Assembly: GCA_037043015.1 (NCBI GenBank)
Contig: CM073323.1
Span: 22,782,758-22,846,757, forward strand
Source of the DNA: Bryum argenteum
Lineage: Eukaryota > Streptophyta > Bryopsida > Bryales > Bryaceae
Reading direction: 5' to 3'
Length of the DNA stretch: 64,000 nt
Shown: positions 25,924 through 36,684 of the stretch, piece by piece
Layout of the letters: the number at the start of each line of letters is the position of its first letter
How positions within the stretch are numbered: position 1 is the first letter of the stretch
The notes under the pieces: model-generated
The model's database searches: none
What the model saw: only the letters and a program-made list of their open reading frames with translations
What the model was told of the DNA's origin: nothing
Program-made: the position numbers and the translations under genes

Positions 25924-26181
25924 AACCCCAATTCCATTAAAATGGCACTATGCCATGTGCCATTTTGTCACAATAGATCTTACATTTGTGCTCATATAAA
26001 GTGGTATATTCTGTAATATCACAATTTTTTTTTGTAATATCACTTCTTTATATACATTGTCACTCATTTTCCCTAATATCACCTTAAAATTCTGTTATAT
26101 CACATGGTTTTTGAACTACAGTTCAGAAAGTTGAGGTGTGCCATTTTACCGGAATAATGCCATTTTAACGGAATTGGGGTT
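25924..26181. mobile_element. 258-bp MITE with 4-bp target duplication (copy 1)
   Basis: The terminal inverted repeats read aaccccaattccattaaaa and (inverted right end) aaccccaattccgttaaaa. CATG is duplicated at 25920-25923 and 26182-26185. The interior is AT-rich with repeated taatatcac words and no coding capacity. Sister copies are at 30031-30286 and 53140-53398. Confidence 0.85.
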
Positions 26182-26639
26182 CATGGCAGGCGAGAGCGTT
26201 ATGTATGCTTACTCTATTCTACTATTTGCAGGCTGCACTCACCCCAGTCACTCAACTTTCAGAATCAGGCTGGGATTAAAAGAAATGATACCTGTTCGTA
26301 CATGACCATGAATACGCCAAGAAAGGAGGGAATACATCCTGAACATCTCAGCACATCTCGAAATATTGATAAATGAAACCGGCCTAGTTTATGGAGTCTT
26401 GTTTCTCTGATATTCTCTATGAAAGCCCTGTTTCCAGGTATCTGAGCATGTAAACATGTGATTGCTGATCTGCAGATAATGCACAGGGAATTCAATCATG
26501 AAGATTACAGACGCACTGCCAGCGACAATAATTTCATGCCGACCACAGCTTCAAATTGAAACTAAAGCAATCCCAGATTTCTATCAAAATTCAAGAATCA
26601 GATTCTCAAACGAACCGTAGCAACTTCCCCCTCATTCCA

Positions 26640-27010
26640 CCACCCTGCATAAACGTCAACAAATCACAACTCAAAGTATTTCACAAAACGGACGTTCATG
26701 TGTCTGCGTCTATCCACTCAGTCCTTAATGTAGCACAGAGGGGTATCTACTATTTACATCAATTCTTAATCTTGCAAACTGACCTTGGAAAATGGCGCCA
26801 CAGGTTGGTATCACGAGCTTAGAAGCAATCCACTTTGAACTGCGGTGGTTCCACCAGAACAAACTGGAGGTAGCCGCTAACTTGGAGTTGATTGGCAACC
26901 ACTAAAGCATCTCATTTTAATTCCAGACAAAAACTTCACACCACTTTAGCCTTTTCGCATACGAAATCGAGCTTCGCCTTCACCACCATGATGTCCATGT
27001 TCAAACCTTA
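26640..27010 (-). pseudogene. decayed 3' end of a B3-domain gene
   Basis: On the minus strand this matches the last exon and 3' flank of the B3 remnant at 32560-33178, for example the shared ccaccagaacaaactggaggt block and the cttcgcct-ccaccatg block. The frame is broken by early stops (a TGA follows about 17 codons after the conserved Met-Val-Val block). The 3' flank carries the uninterrupted version of the site where a MITE sits in the other copy. Confidence 0.65.
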
Positions 27011-27044
27011 GGCGCTGGAGTTCGTAACCTTGCGATTCTGCGAT

Positions 27045-28440
27045 TCAGTGCCCATAACCATCCAGGAACCGCCTTGTGTGCCAACGCACAAACCATTAAG
27101 TTTCAGCAACTAGCAAATGGAGACATACAGAGATTATTAATCATGGCTTCTTCCTTACCAAAAAGGCATTGCGCACTCGGGCCATGGGTGCATGGCAATC
27201 CCGCATTTTTGGCATGGCAGGGAACAACAAGATGGCCAGCCAGTTGCTTAATGGGCTCTTTGATGATCTAGACAAAGTATCCAAGACTTCTCTAAGATTT
27301 CTCTAGCAACGAGACAAAGAGAATGGAGACACAAAGAGAATGGAGACGAAGAGAATTGAGTTTGTATCAGGACTCAAACAAACGCTGATATCCACCACAA
27401 AGTCACCGTGTTCACCCGACATGACCTCAGGGTTGCTGAAATTGTCGACAGTAACTTTGACTGCCACTTTTGGTGGAAGTCTAGTCTCTCCAACGTGCTG
27501 TCAAACGTGATGTCAAAGAGCAAACCTCTCCCCGTCCGCCTTGAGAAATCCGCCTTGAGAAACGTGGTTGGAAACTACTGTTCACCGAACAGTAAGCCAA
27601 TTGGAGTGAAGATGGAAGATCATTCACCCACAAAGTTTCAAACACACAACATCAATAGCGGCGAAGGAGTAATGAGAATCACAACAAGAATCACACCCGA
27701 TCATGGAATGAAATTGGCAATTCGGGCAAAAGGCCTGCTTCTAACCTCCGCAATTTTATTAAGTTGCATTAGGGTGTAATTCTTGTTGTCATTCGCCGCT
27801 ATTGATGTTGTGTGTTGAAAACTTGGTGTGATTCTTGTTGTCTTTGCCGCTATTGATGTTGTGTGTTTGAAACTTTGTGGGTGAAAGATCTTCCATCTTC
27901 ACTCCAATTGGCTTACTGTTTGGTGAACAATAGTTTCGAACCACATTTCTCAAGGCGGATTTCTCAAGGCAGATGGGGAGAGGTTTGCTCTTTGACTTCA
28001 TGTTTGACATCACGTTGGAGAGGCTAGACTTCCACCAAAAGTGGCAGTCAAGATTGTTGTTGTCGACGATTTCAGCAACCCTCATGTTGTGGCCGGTGGG
28101 CACGGTGACTTTGTGGTGGATATCAGCGTTTGTTTGAGTCCTGATAAAAACTCAATTCTCTTTGTCTCCCATTCTCTTTGTGTCTCCATTCTCTTTGTCT
28201 CGTTGCTAGAGAAGTCTAAGATACTTTGTTTAGATCATCAGAGAGCCCATTAAGCAGTTGAATGGCCATCTTGCAGGTCCCTGCCATGCCAAAAATGTAG
28301 GATTGCCACACACCCATGGCTTGAGTGCACAATGCGTTTTTGGTAAGGAAGAAGCCATGCTTAATAATCTCCATTTGCTAGTTGCTGAAACTTAATGGTT
28401 TGTGTGTTGGTACAGAAGGCCGCTCTCGGATGGTTCTGGA
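27045..28440. repeat. 1.4-kb near-palindrome (inverted duplication)
   Basis: The left arm (about 27045-27700) and right arm (about 27772-28440) are inverted copies along their whole length, separated by about 70 bp. Both arms can be read as closely similar open frames on opposite strands (27408-27779 and 27789-28103), which simply reflects the inverted duplication. The right arm has an extra tandem copy of about 60 bp near its inner end. A transcript through it would fold into a long hairpin. The origin of the duplicated segment was not recognised. Confidence 0.85.
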
Positions 28441-28787
28441 AGGGTAACAACTCTACTCTAGCTCCTGCAAAATGCAATATTGTGGAAGAGTGCTGCATTG
28501 ACAGAAATAAGGTTTAATTTATTATTTCTAACTTTTGTACTTCAAACCTATAGTTATAAAGATACAAATAAAGGTTGCTACTTTCTCTTTTTACCCTCAA
28601 AAAGAATACCTCATCTAAATAACTGACATGCCCATGTGACTCTTAATAGTCTCAAAAACTCTACCAAATCTCATTTAATTTGCTACAGAAGATGCATAGA
28701 ATCACTTAACATATCAGAACTACAACTATTTTTTCAACGAGAGTGCATTGGAACTCTGGAGATCATTGACGGTATTGCCCCTGCTAC

Positions 28788-29210
28788 TTAACAAGCATCA
28801 GTTGATTGCTTGCATTCATCGACACATTCCCCAGTTTCGACAACAACCGGTTGAAGCTCCCGCTCCGAATCAAGCTCAAACGCTGCACGCATCTGGATAG
28901 ATCTCAACAACTTTAGAACATCCAAACGAGCGTTTCTGAAACAAGGACGGCAATGAATGGCAACCTGGGCTTCCTGTTCTCTCAGCGATTGTTTCAGCTT
29001 CTCCAACACCGCAAAACTCTGCGACACCGCCAGGTCACAATCACGAGCGAGAGATTTGTTCTCACACTTACGAGCTGCAGCTTGAAAGGCTGCGATTGCT
29101 CCTTCAACGTCGCTGATGTCCGTGGCGAGCATTTTTCGCTTTGGCCACTCCCAGAGGATGTAGTACAGCATTCTGTTTGGGACAAAGAGTCTTCTGGATC
29201 GTAAACCCAA
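28788..29210 (-). CDS. unrecognised coding exon or partial gene
   Basis: An open frame of about 140 codons ends at TAA 28788-28790. The predicted product is mostly helical and charged, with evenly spread Cys residues (for example CENKSLARDCDLAVSQSF), unlike the low-complexity products of nearby random frames. A good 3' splice acceptor (tgcag, just upstream of 29210) suggests this is a last exon rather than a single-exon gene. The ATG nearest the 5' end may therefore be internal. Upstream exons were not found with confidence; a possible donor lies near 29270. No domain recognised. Confidence 0.4.
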   Translation of the reverse strand: MGLRSRRLFVPNRMLYYILWEWPKRKMLATDISDVEGAIAAFQAAARKCENKSLARDCDLAVSQSFAVLEKLKQSLREQEAQVAIHCRPCFRNARLDVLKLLRSIQMRAAFELDSERELQPVVVETGECVDECKQSTDAC

Positions 29211-30030
29211 GTACCTGCACAGTCAGTTAGTACATCGTCAATAACCCATTTTCGTCTTCGATTTTACTTACAGTTTTGAACCAGCGGTTACGTGCTTAGG
29301 TTAGGAGATGAGAGTTCGGAGCGTACGTGTTTGCTACAGGGGAGTTCAATGGAAAGTTGTTGCTGTAGAGCACAGTTTGCGCCAAAAGAACGTGCAATGA
29401 CTGTGCAGTGAGTTGGAGAATGGGTAATACTGGCTTCTCAGGAGAGGAACTGCAATTGTTGAACATGCTTCATTTCATGCCTGAGTATCAGCGTCTACAG
29501 TGACTATTGTTTGACATATCAAAGTTCTTGAATGTGGAAGTAGCGGGGTCAGATGTTGCCGAACTCACATAAGAGCCATATTTATGGGAATGACGAGTAC
29601 CTTCCGTCTTCCTGTAACTGCAACCCCTAGATCTTCTAGGGAATGTGGACAGCCATTGCCATCGTTCAGAATACTTTCGACTGTTTGCGATTGAAATTCT
29701 GGAAGATGAACACCTCTATCATTCTAAATTATTTACTTTTCCGGAACAAATTCCACATACACTTGGCATCGAACGAAATCAACTGAGAAGATCAACCGTT
29801 CTACCAAAACAGAATTTTGAGTTCAAATACTATTTGTTTGCTTCTGTGTGTATTGCGGCAAGGAATGCCTCAGCCAGAGATCAGTTCTGACCTTCGAAAC
29901 AGCGAACTTGGTGATATGAGACGGGCACTACGTAGAGTAGCAGAAAGGCAATCCAGGGATTACTGTCCGTCTCCTTTTGATCTATACTATTGGGTCTAGC
30001 AGCTCACAGAATTGAACAACAGATGTACTA
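29211..30030. other. intergenic DNA, possible 5' part of the preceding exon's gene
   Basis: Mixed-composition sequence with no supported exon. The best candidate for one is on the minus strand ending near 29270 at a gtaagt donor, but its frame contains a stop. Confidence 0.3.
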
Positions 30031-30286
30031 AACCTCAATTCTGTTAAAATGGCACTATGCCATGTGCCATTTTGCTACACTAGATCTTACATTTGTGCTC
30101 ATACAAAGTGGTGTATTCTGTAATATCACAATTTTTTTGTAATATCACTTCTTTACATACATTGTCACTCATTTTCCCTAATATCACCTCAAAATTCTGT
30201 TATATCACATGGTTTTTGAACTGAAGTTTATAAAGTTGAAGTGTGCCATTTTACCGGAATAATGCCATTTTAACGGAATTGGGGTT
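30031..30286. mobile_element. 256-bp MITE with 4-bp target duplication (copy 2)
   Basis: Same family and orientation as 25924-26181. Ends are aacctcaattctgttaaaat and (inverted) aaccccaattccgttaaaat. ACTA is duplicated at 30027-30030 and 30287-30290. Confidence 0.85.
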
Positions 30287-31457
30287 ACTAGTGAAAATAA
30301 ATACAACCAGGTTAATGGAGATTTTGTATTCAGAGAACCTCGATCAAGGTTTTGCCACGATAAGATATAGAATTTTGAGTTATGAATCTACCTACTCTCT
30401 ATTTCTTTGAGCACGCGAAGTGATATTAGTGGAGATAATGAGGCGAAATAAGTCTCACGTTAAGTAGTTGTATATGCGCTTATAAAGACGAGTGCTTGAA
30501 CCTGCTCAGTACCTCTCTCGGACTAATTGCGAGCAGCACTTACTCCAGTTACACAACTTTCAGAATTAGTTAGTAATAAGGCTTCAAAGTGATACTCGTT
30601 CTTCAAGACCATGATTATGGTAGAGGCACCTATACCCGACCGGCGACCAATACTCGATCAAGCCCAATTCCTAGAATTTGAAAGAACAGATGTACCTCAT
30701 TTGTATATTTGAGCATGTGATCGACTTTAGGTTCCAAGCAACTTTTCACATTAAACAATTATAACTATTTGAATAATGCAAATAAAATCACAAAACTTTT
30801 TGCATTCAACAAGAACCTTATGTTTGCACACATGAAAAATTCTAAAAAAAATATATACCTTAATATCATATGCTAAAATCCTTAAATGGTCGAGTATAGG
30901 TGCCTCTACCTTACCCCAAGAAAAAAAGAAAACACATCTCAAAATTACAACATCCAGATTGAAGTATTGCATACAGTCCTGCCTAGCTTATAGGGTCCAA
31001 TTAATGTACTAAATTACTCTCGTAAACTGCAATAGCTGATTTCAGCAAGTCGACAAAGTGATTGCTGAACTGCAAGTATGGTAGAGCAGCCAAAAATGGC
31101 GCAGTGCCGAAAATGGAGCCCTTGTAATCTTCACGTGTCACGTACATAATAGCTTCTCCATACAACAGTACCATGTACCATGTACATATTGCAAAGATTA
31201 TAGAGCGTCACTTTAGGGCACCATTTTAAGAACACCTATATTTCCATCTTTAAAAATTCATTACTTACTGTAAAAGAGTCGAAAAATGATGATTTCACTT
31301 GCTCTAGTTTTCTACTAATTTTCCCCATGCACAAAAATTGCTTGCACTGGCAACAACCCTGTAGATTTTCTGTGCTGAAAAATTGCGCCATTATAGGACA
31401 CCTAACCATAACGTAAAGGGATGTCCAACACGGTGCCAGTGACGGTAATGAGATGTA
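30287..31457. other. AT-rich accessory DNA without recognised gene
   Basis: No coding region or repeat family recognised. Confidence 0.35.
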
Positions 31458-32465
31458 CAGTCCCCTCCAGATGATTTACGAATTCAGCATTCAAGGACAA
31501 TTTTCCTATCAACTTTGAACATTGCTTTGTGCACTCAAAAATGATCCGATTTCAAAACCGTGAAGTGCGTTGCAACCACACTAAAGACTACTACATCTTT
31601 GACATGATTGCACACATTCAACAAAGAAAGGAATGTAAACGACTAGAAATACTTCATAAACTATTGACAAACAAGTGTTACCATTCTTTGTTACCATTCT
31701 TTGCTTCAATTTGAATGTTCATTTTAGATTGCTATTGTAAATCATTCTAATGCATGATTTGTATCACTTCTACTTCATGCTACAATCTGGAGCGGAGTTT
31801 TAAATATTCTTGATATTTAAAGAATTTTTGTCAAAGCTTGTAAAAGCCCTTCCCACTCCTCAACAATGTTGCACTAGAAAGTAAAGGGTGGTGCATGAGA
31901 AATTGAGTGATATCTCTCATGAATTGATTACTAAGCTCAGATATGTTTGTTTTTCTTGCCGATTTTAAGGAATTACTTATCAATCTACTATAAATACTAT
32001 GTAATACCTTTACAAAAATTGCTCCACACCACAACACAAGAGGAAGAGATACAAATCATGCATTACAAATGAGCTACACTATTTGAAAAACAAACTTGCA
32101 AGCTCATTTCAAATTTGCAAGCTAGAATGAACATTCATATTGAAGCAAAGAATGGTAAGACTTATTTGCCGATAGTGTATGAAGTATTTCTAATTGTTTA
32201 TACTCCTTTCATTGATGAATGTGTACAATAGTATTGGAGAGGTAGTAGTCTTCATTGCGGTTGCAACAGTGTATGAAGTATTTCTAATTGTTTATACTCC
32301 TTTCATTGATGAATGTGTACAATAGTATTGGAGAGGTAGTAGTCTTCATTGCGGTTGCAACCCACTTTACGGTTTTGAAATTGGATCATTTTTGAGTGCA
32401 CAAGCAATGTTCAAAGTTGATAGAAAACTGTCCCTCAGTGCTGAATTCGCATCTGGAGGGTACTG
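31458..32465. mobile_element. 1008-bp TA-flanked element with long inverted repeats
   Basis: It starts CAGTCCCCTCCAGATG and ends with the inverted form (catctggagggtactg). TA flanks both ends (31456-31457 and 32466-32467), inside GTAC. The inverted arms run to about 31735 and from about 32130. CAGT termini at a TA target are typical of Tc1/mariner-pogo elements. No transposase is encoded. The right arm contains a 94-bp tandem duplication (32174-32361). Related to 60528-61460. Confidence 0.75.
32174..32361. repeat. perfect tandem duplication, 2 x 94 bp
   Basis: The unit starting agtgtatgaagtatttct is repeated immediately with no difference seen, inside the right arm of the TA-flanked element, so the duplication is more recent than the insertion. 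Confidence 0.85.
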
Positions 32466-32559
32466 TACAGTACAATCACTTAACGTTCACCGTACCCTAA
32501 TTTTTAAAACGAGTAAATGTGAATTTTTTTAAAGGTCAGATGTCAGACTCTAAGGCGGC

Positions 32560-33178
32560 CTGCAGAAAGTTCCCCCTGAGTCCATCACTCAGAATATTCG
32601 TCCAAGGACTTCCACAAAATCGATGTTCATGTGTCAGTGCGTCTGTCCACTACACTAAATTTGATAATTAGTGTTAGATACACTAATTTACATAAACATG
32701 TTATAAGTTTTTACTGTTGTTCAATAATTTTACCCACTATATTGGCCAAGATGGGGGTCCTTACATAGTATCAGAATCAATGCTCTTGGTAAAAAAATTT
32801 AAACAAAAGTAAAAACTTATAGCATTTTCAAATCTTATAATAATCTAACACTAATTATCAAATTTAGTGTACAGAGCTTAGAGGGGTAACTGCTATTTAC
32901 ATCAACTGGAGCTTCGATCCAGCTCTGAACGCTGCAAATTTATCTTAAAATGTGCCGCAACTCGGTATCACGAGCCTAGAAGCACAATGCACTTTGAATC
33001 GCGATGGCTCCACCAGAACAAACTGGAGGTGGACGCCAACTCGCAGATAATTGACAGCGACGAAAAAGTCTCCGGACGAATGCTGAGGACCACCTGAGCC
33101 TCGTCGCACATGAAACCCAGCTTCGCCTCCACCGCCATGGTGTGCATGTTCGGACCCTAGAGATCCGGCAAGCAGCAA
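32560..33178 (-). pseudogene. decayed 3' end of a B3-domain gene, with a MITE in its 3' flank
   Basis: On the minus strand the frame ending near 32945 gives a C-terminal B3 tail (AVNYLRVGVHLQFVLVEPSRF) close to the tail of the intact gene at 54146-55247 (VANHLQAGKSIEFKLVGPSRF). The part preceding it in the domain (AKLGFMCDEAQVVLS) is in another frame, so a frameshift separates them. The 3' flank matches that of the copy at 26640-27010, except for a 217-bp MITE (32653-32869). Confidence 0.65.
32653..32869. mobile_element. 217-bp TA-flanked MITE with an empty site in the paralogue
   Basis: The terminal inverted repeats read cactaaatttgataattag from both sides. TA flanks both ends (32651-32652 and 32870-32871). 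The homologous 3' flank near 26710-26735 lacks the insert. It is Stowaway-like by target and size. Confidence 0.8.
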
Positions 33179-33885
33179 ATTAAAAAAGATTGTAGTGATC
33201 GAAGATGAAATTAAAGTTTGTCACGCACGCAAGTATTTACACGAACATCGGCACTGAAGGAGTGAATTCAGCAATGAGAATCACAGATGAATGAAAGTAT
33301 CGTATCAAGGCCTGATGACAAACTCCATATACATGGAGTTCGTGACTATCACGAGGACAGTGGTGTTCGAAGGAGAATGAAACCTGGGAAGAGCCATCGC
33401 AGAATGCAAGAATCAAATCACACACAAACGGTTCTTACGAGATGGCTGAAAGTAAACTGAGTTTGGGAAGCCCTCCGGGATGCACTGAAATGTACATAGC
33501 CTCGGGTGCCGGTGCCGGCTCCTACAGACCTCGAGGCTCATCAATTAAGTACGCCGTATCAACCAGCAGAGCCATCTCCTCCGATATGGAAGATCTGCCC
33601 AAATGAACCGGTTATTGTTCTCCTTCGATTGATTTGACTTCAGCCATCATGATAAGTAAATTAAAAACCTCAAACAGGAAGTAGTCATCGGGTAAACCTA
33701 AAACATCCCCTATCCACGTGAACTTATTCATCTCCTGTCTTCTTTAAGTATTGATTTGAGGCCATGCAGTTGCGCTTCTGTTCGCATTACTATTGTAAAT
33801 TGCTCCACTCGAAGCTTCTAAGATCATTAATAAGCTGGGAAATTAAACAACTAGACCACGAGGCCCTAGACCACCATGCCCTGAG
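33179..33885. other. flank of the copia insertion, possible further B3 remnant
   Basis: A G+C-richer patch on the minus strand at about 33450-33600 ends at a gtaaga-like donor and could be an upstream exon of the B3 remnant, but its frame holds a stop. Nothing else recognised. Confidence 0.3.
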
Positions 33886-33890
33886 AAGAG

Positions 33891-34287
33891 GTATTGAAGA
33901 AATTACTACTGGTACCTTACCAGCTCACTAGTTACTGTACGCATCGACGTCAACATCGACGTCTGGGCGGAACGCAGACCATTCATCATTCTTTCTTGGC
34001 TGCAAGCCCAGACTCACTGGATGATCTCTGTCAAAGAAAGCTTATGTTCTCACATTCAGTAGCGTACATTCATAGCACATATAGGGCCGTATACTCCATG
34101 ATTTGACTCTCTTCTTTTCTTCTGCTGTACAAGCAAGAAGACTGTGCAAGAAGCACTTTACGCTATTAGCAATCCATGACCATGTCGCTGGTTCATGAAT
34201 AATACATCATAAGCTTTTCTACATATTCTCTGTGTGATTGTGTGTGTCATATCTCTGTATTTGTAGTATTCAAGCACTGTTCTCTAA
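33891..34287 (+). repeat. 5' LTR of the copia element, 397 bp
   Basis: Starts gtattgaagaaattac and ends gttctctaa. Identical over its length to the 3' LTR apart from one A/G difference near 34209. Confidence 0.9.
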
Positions 34288-34288
34288 A

Positions 34289-34302
34289 GGTTATGGGCCC
34301 AC
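34289..34302 (+). other. primer-binding site for an internal part of initiator tRNA-Met
   Basis: GGTTATGGGCCCAC, one base past the 5' LTR, is the exact complement of the anticodon arm of plant initiator tRNA-Met (about nucleotides 27-40) and not of its 3' acceptor end. This is the arrangement known from Drosophila copia, in which a 5' half of the tRNA primes. Confidence 0.85.
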
Positions 34303-34377
34303 ACACGGTCATACAATTGTGTGAGGACTGTTGATAATCTTTCTTGTCATTCCCTGAATCTTTCTTGTCAGCCAGTC

Positions 34378-36684
34378 ATGGCAGATTCTGGTAATAGAGA
34401 CTTAGGTAACATAGACAGGTTCGATGGAGAGAACTACCATTTGTGGAAGTTCCAGATGCGTGCCGTTTTCATGGGAAAAGATCTGTTAACAATTGTTGAT
34501 GGTTCTGAGTCCAAGCCAGTTAACACTGGCCCAGATCAGATAGCGTGGGTTAAACGAGATAGCCAAGCGATTAGTTTACTGTGCCAGGCGCTAGATAAGA
34601 AATATCTAGGATACGTTGTTGCCTGCACATCTTCCCACGACATCTGGGACAAGATTCGCATAATACAGGAGCAAGATTCCGGACAGAGCATTCATGCGCT
34701 CCAGCAGAAATTCTTTAAGTGCTCATTAGAAGACGGAGAGAGCATCGCAGCTTTTCTTGGCAAGATTGAGATGGTGATCAGCCAGCTTGCCAGTCGGGGG
34801 GACACTACTTTCACGTCCACGGCTGTGATAGCCAAGATCATGAGTAACGTACCAGCAGAGTACGACAGCGTGTTATCAGCATGGGAATGCACTTCTGCTG
34901 CTGATCAGACACTTGGAAACCTCACGTTGAGGCTGTTTCAACAAGAGGCACGTCTCAAGAATCGAGCGGAGCAATCAGAGAAGGTGACGGCCTACATCGC
35001 CTCCAGCAAGGCAAATGGCAAGAAACCAGGAGGAACGAGTGAGCAGAGACCCAACCTTACATATGAGCAGTGGCAGGCCAGGCGAAAGGAGATTGACGAA
35101 AAGAAGAAAACTATTGCGTGTCATAATTGCAAACAGGTGGGTCACTGGGCTAGAGAATGTCCACACTCCACTAAAGAAGATGCTGGCAGGGAGGAGGTCA
35201 TCGCAGCTAACAAAATCAGTTCACACAAAGCGTTCATGGCAAACACATCCCAGCTTGCGAGTGACGAGTGGTACGCTGATAGCGGTTGCACTCAACATAT
35301 GACAGATCGGAGAGGATGGTTTCAAACTTTCCAGCCGATTAAGCCTACACGAGACTGCACAGTGGAGGGTATCGGAGGATTTGAAACTCAGGCTGAAGGA
35401 GTAGGTGATATCCTCATTAAAGTCAAGACACCATCCGGATTTGAGATTTGTGTCTTGTCACAGGTACTATTCGTACCAGGACTTGGTCGGAATCTTTTCT
35501 CATGCTGGCTGGCAGCCCAGAAGGGAATCTTCACGCTTCATATGAAGAACGGGTGCAATTTGATACAGCAATCCAACGGAGCGATCGTCATGACAGGAGT
35601 AACGAAAAACAAGCTTTATCGGCTTGAGATAGAAACAATATTGCCACCACCCGTATGTGCAAATGCTGCAAGATCTTTCGGTGTTGAATTGAAGAAGGAG
35701 AGTACTCAACCACTTGCCGTATGGCACCGTCGATTGGCCCATGTAAGCAGCAGTATGATCAAACAAATGGCGATAGTTGAAATGGTTGATGGTTTAACTC
35801 TGGCCGATAAAGAAGAGGAGTTTTGTGTCGGCTGTGCATACGGCAAAATTCAGCGCGCTAGTTTTCCATGGCATGACCCAAGAACTCGATCGCCACTTCC
35901 CGGTGTACTCGTCCACACCGACTTGTGTGGACCCATGCGACAGACCAGCGTGGGAGGGGCCAGGTATTTCATTCTTTTCAAAGATGATGCTACTGGTTTC
36001 CGCATCATCGATTGTCTCAAATCAAAGACTGAGGTAGAAGTATTCGCAAGCTTGAGAAGATTCGTTGCACAGCTCAAGAGAGAGACCGGCAGAGATCTCA
36101 AAGTGCTTAGAAGCGACAGAGGCCGTGAGTACATGGGTGGTGTGATCACTAAATATATTGGTCATCTCAATGCGACACAACAGTTCACCACTTCGTACAC
36201 ACCTGAACAGAACGGAGCAGCCGAAAGAGACAATCGAACTATTGTTGAAGCCGCTCGGAGTATGCTTCACGCAAGCAATATTCACCTGAAATTCTGGGGG
36301 GAAGCAGTTAACTGTGCTGTCTATATCTTGAATAGGACAGGAACTCGCACGTTAGAGGGTGTGACGCCTTTCCAGGCGTGGTATGGTCGCAAGCCGTCTG
36401 TCGCCCATATTAGAGTTTTTGGCTCAGATGCCTATTACCACGTACCCAAGGAGCTTCGTCATAAGCTCATGCCCAAAGCCAGGAAGGCTATTCTCATGGG
36501 ATATTCTGATTCCAGTAAGGCGTATCGCCTGTGGGATGTTCTTTCCAAGAAAATTGTTGAAAGTCGAGATGTCTTATTCGACGAGTCACCAGTCACGACT
36601 CCAGCGTCTAATGGCGCAGGGCGACTTTCTAATCACGTCATTGATATAGCTCAGTTAGGTGAAATATCGCTCCCTGTCCAATGA
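34378..36684 (+). CDS. copia gag, protease and integrase part of the polyprotein
   Basis: 768 codons to TGA. The ATG at 34378 is chosen because the frame further upstream (from 34321) opens only with GTG. In order: a gag domain with copia-type sequence (residues 1-240), a CCHC zinc knuckle (CHNCKQVGHWAREC, 248-261), an aspartic protease with DSG at 301-303, a GAG-pre-integrase HHCC region near 450-495, and an integrase core with Asp515, Asp580 and Glu616 (the D-35-E spacing). All catalytic residues are present. The frame is the same as that of the reverse transcriptase half downstream, so the TGA splits what was one polyprotein. Confidence 0.92.
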   Translation: MADSGNRDLGNIDRFDGENYHLWKFQMRAVFMGKDLLTIVDGSESKPVNTGPDQIAWVKRDSQAISLLCQALDKKYLGYVVACTSSHDIWDKIRIIQEQDSGQSIHALQQKFFKCSLEDGESIAAFLGKIEMVISQLASRGDTTFTSTAVIAKIMSNVPAEYDSVLSAWECTSAADQTLGNLTLRLFQQEARLKNRAEQSEKVTAYIASSKANGKKPGGTSEQRPNLTYEQWQARRKEIDEKKKTIACHNCKQVGHWARECPHSTKEDAGREEVIAANKISSHKAFMANTSQLASDEWYADSGCTQHMTDRRGWFQTFQPIKPTRDCTVEGIGGFETQAEGVGDILIKVKTPSGFEICVLSQVLFVPGLGRNLFSCWLAAQKGIFTLHMKNGCNLIQQSNGAIVMTGVTKNKLYRLEIETILPPPVCANAARSFGVELKKESTQPLAVWHRRLAHVSSSMIKQMAIVEMVDGLTLADKEEEFCVGCAYGKIQRASFPWHDPRTRSPLPGVLVHTDLCGPMRQTSVGGARYFILFKDDATGFRIIDCLKSKTEVEVFASLRRFVAQLKRETGRDLKVLRSDRGREYMGGVITKYIGHLNATQQFTTSYTPEQNGAAERDNRTIVEAARSMLHASNIHLKFWGEAVNCAVYILNRTGTRTLEGVTPFQAWYGRKPSVAHIRVFGSDAYYHVPKELRHKLMPKARKAILMGYSDSSKAYRLWDVLSKKIVESRDVLFDESPVTTPASNGAGRLSNHVIDIAQLGEISLPVQ

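Noticed and set aside
27408-28103. Two similar open frames on opposite strands
   Set aside because: They are the two arms of the same inverted duplication; similarity reflects DNA duplication. No domain recognised.
34321-34377. Upstream start of the copia gag frame
   Set aside because: The frame there opens with GTG. The first ATG is at 34378 and begins typical copia gag sequence.
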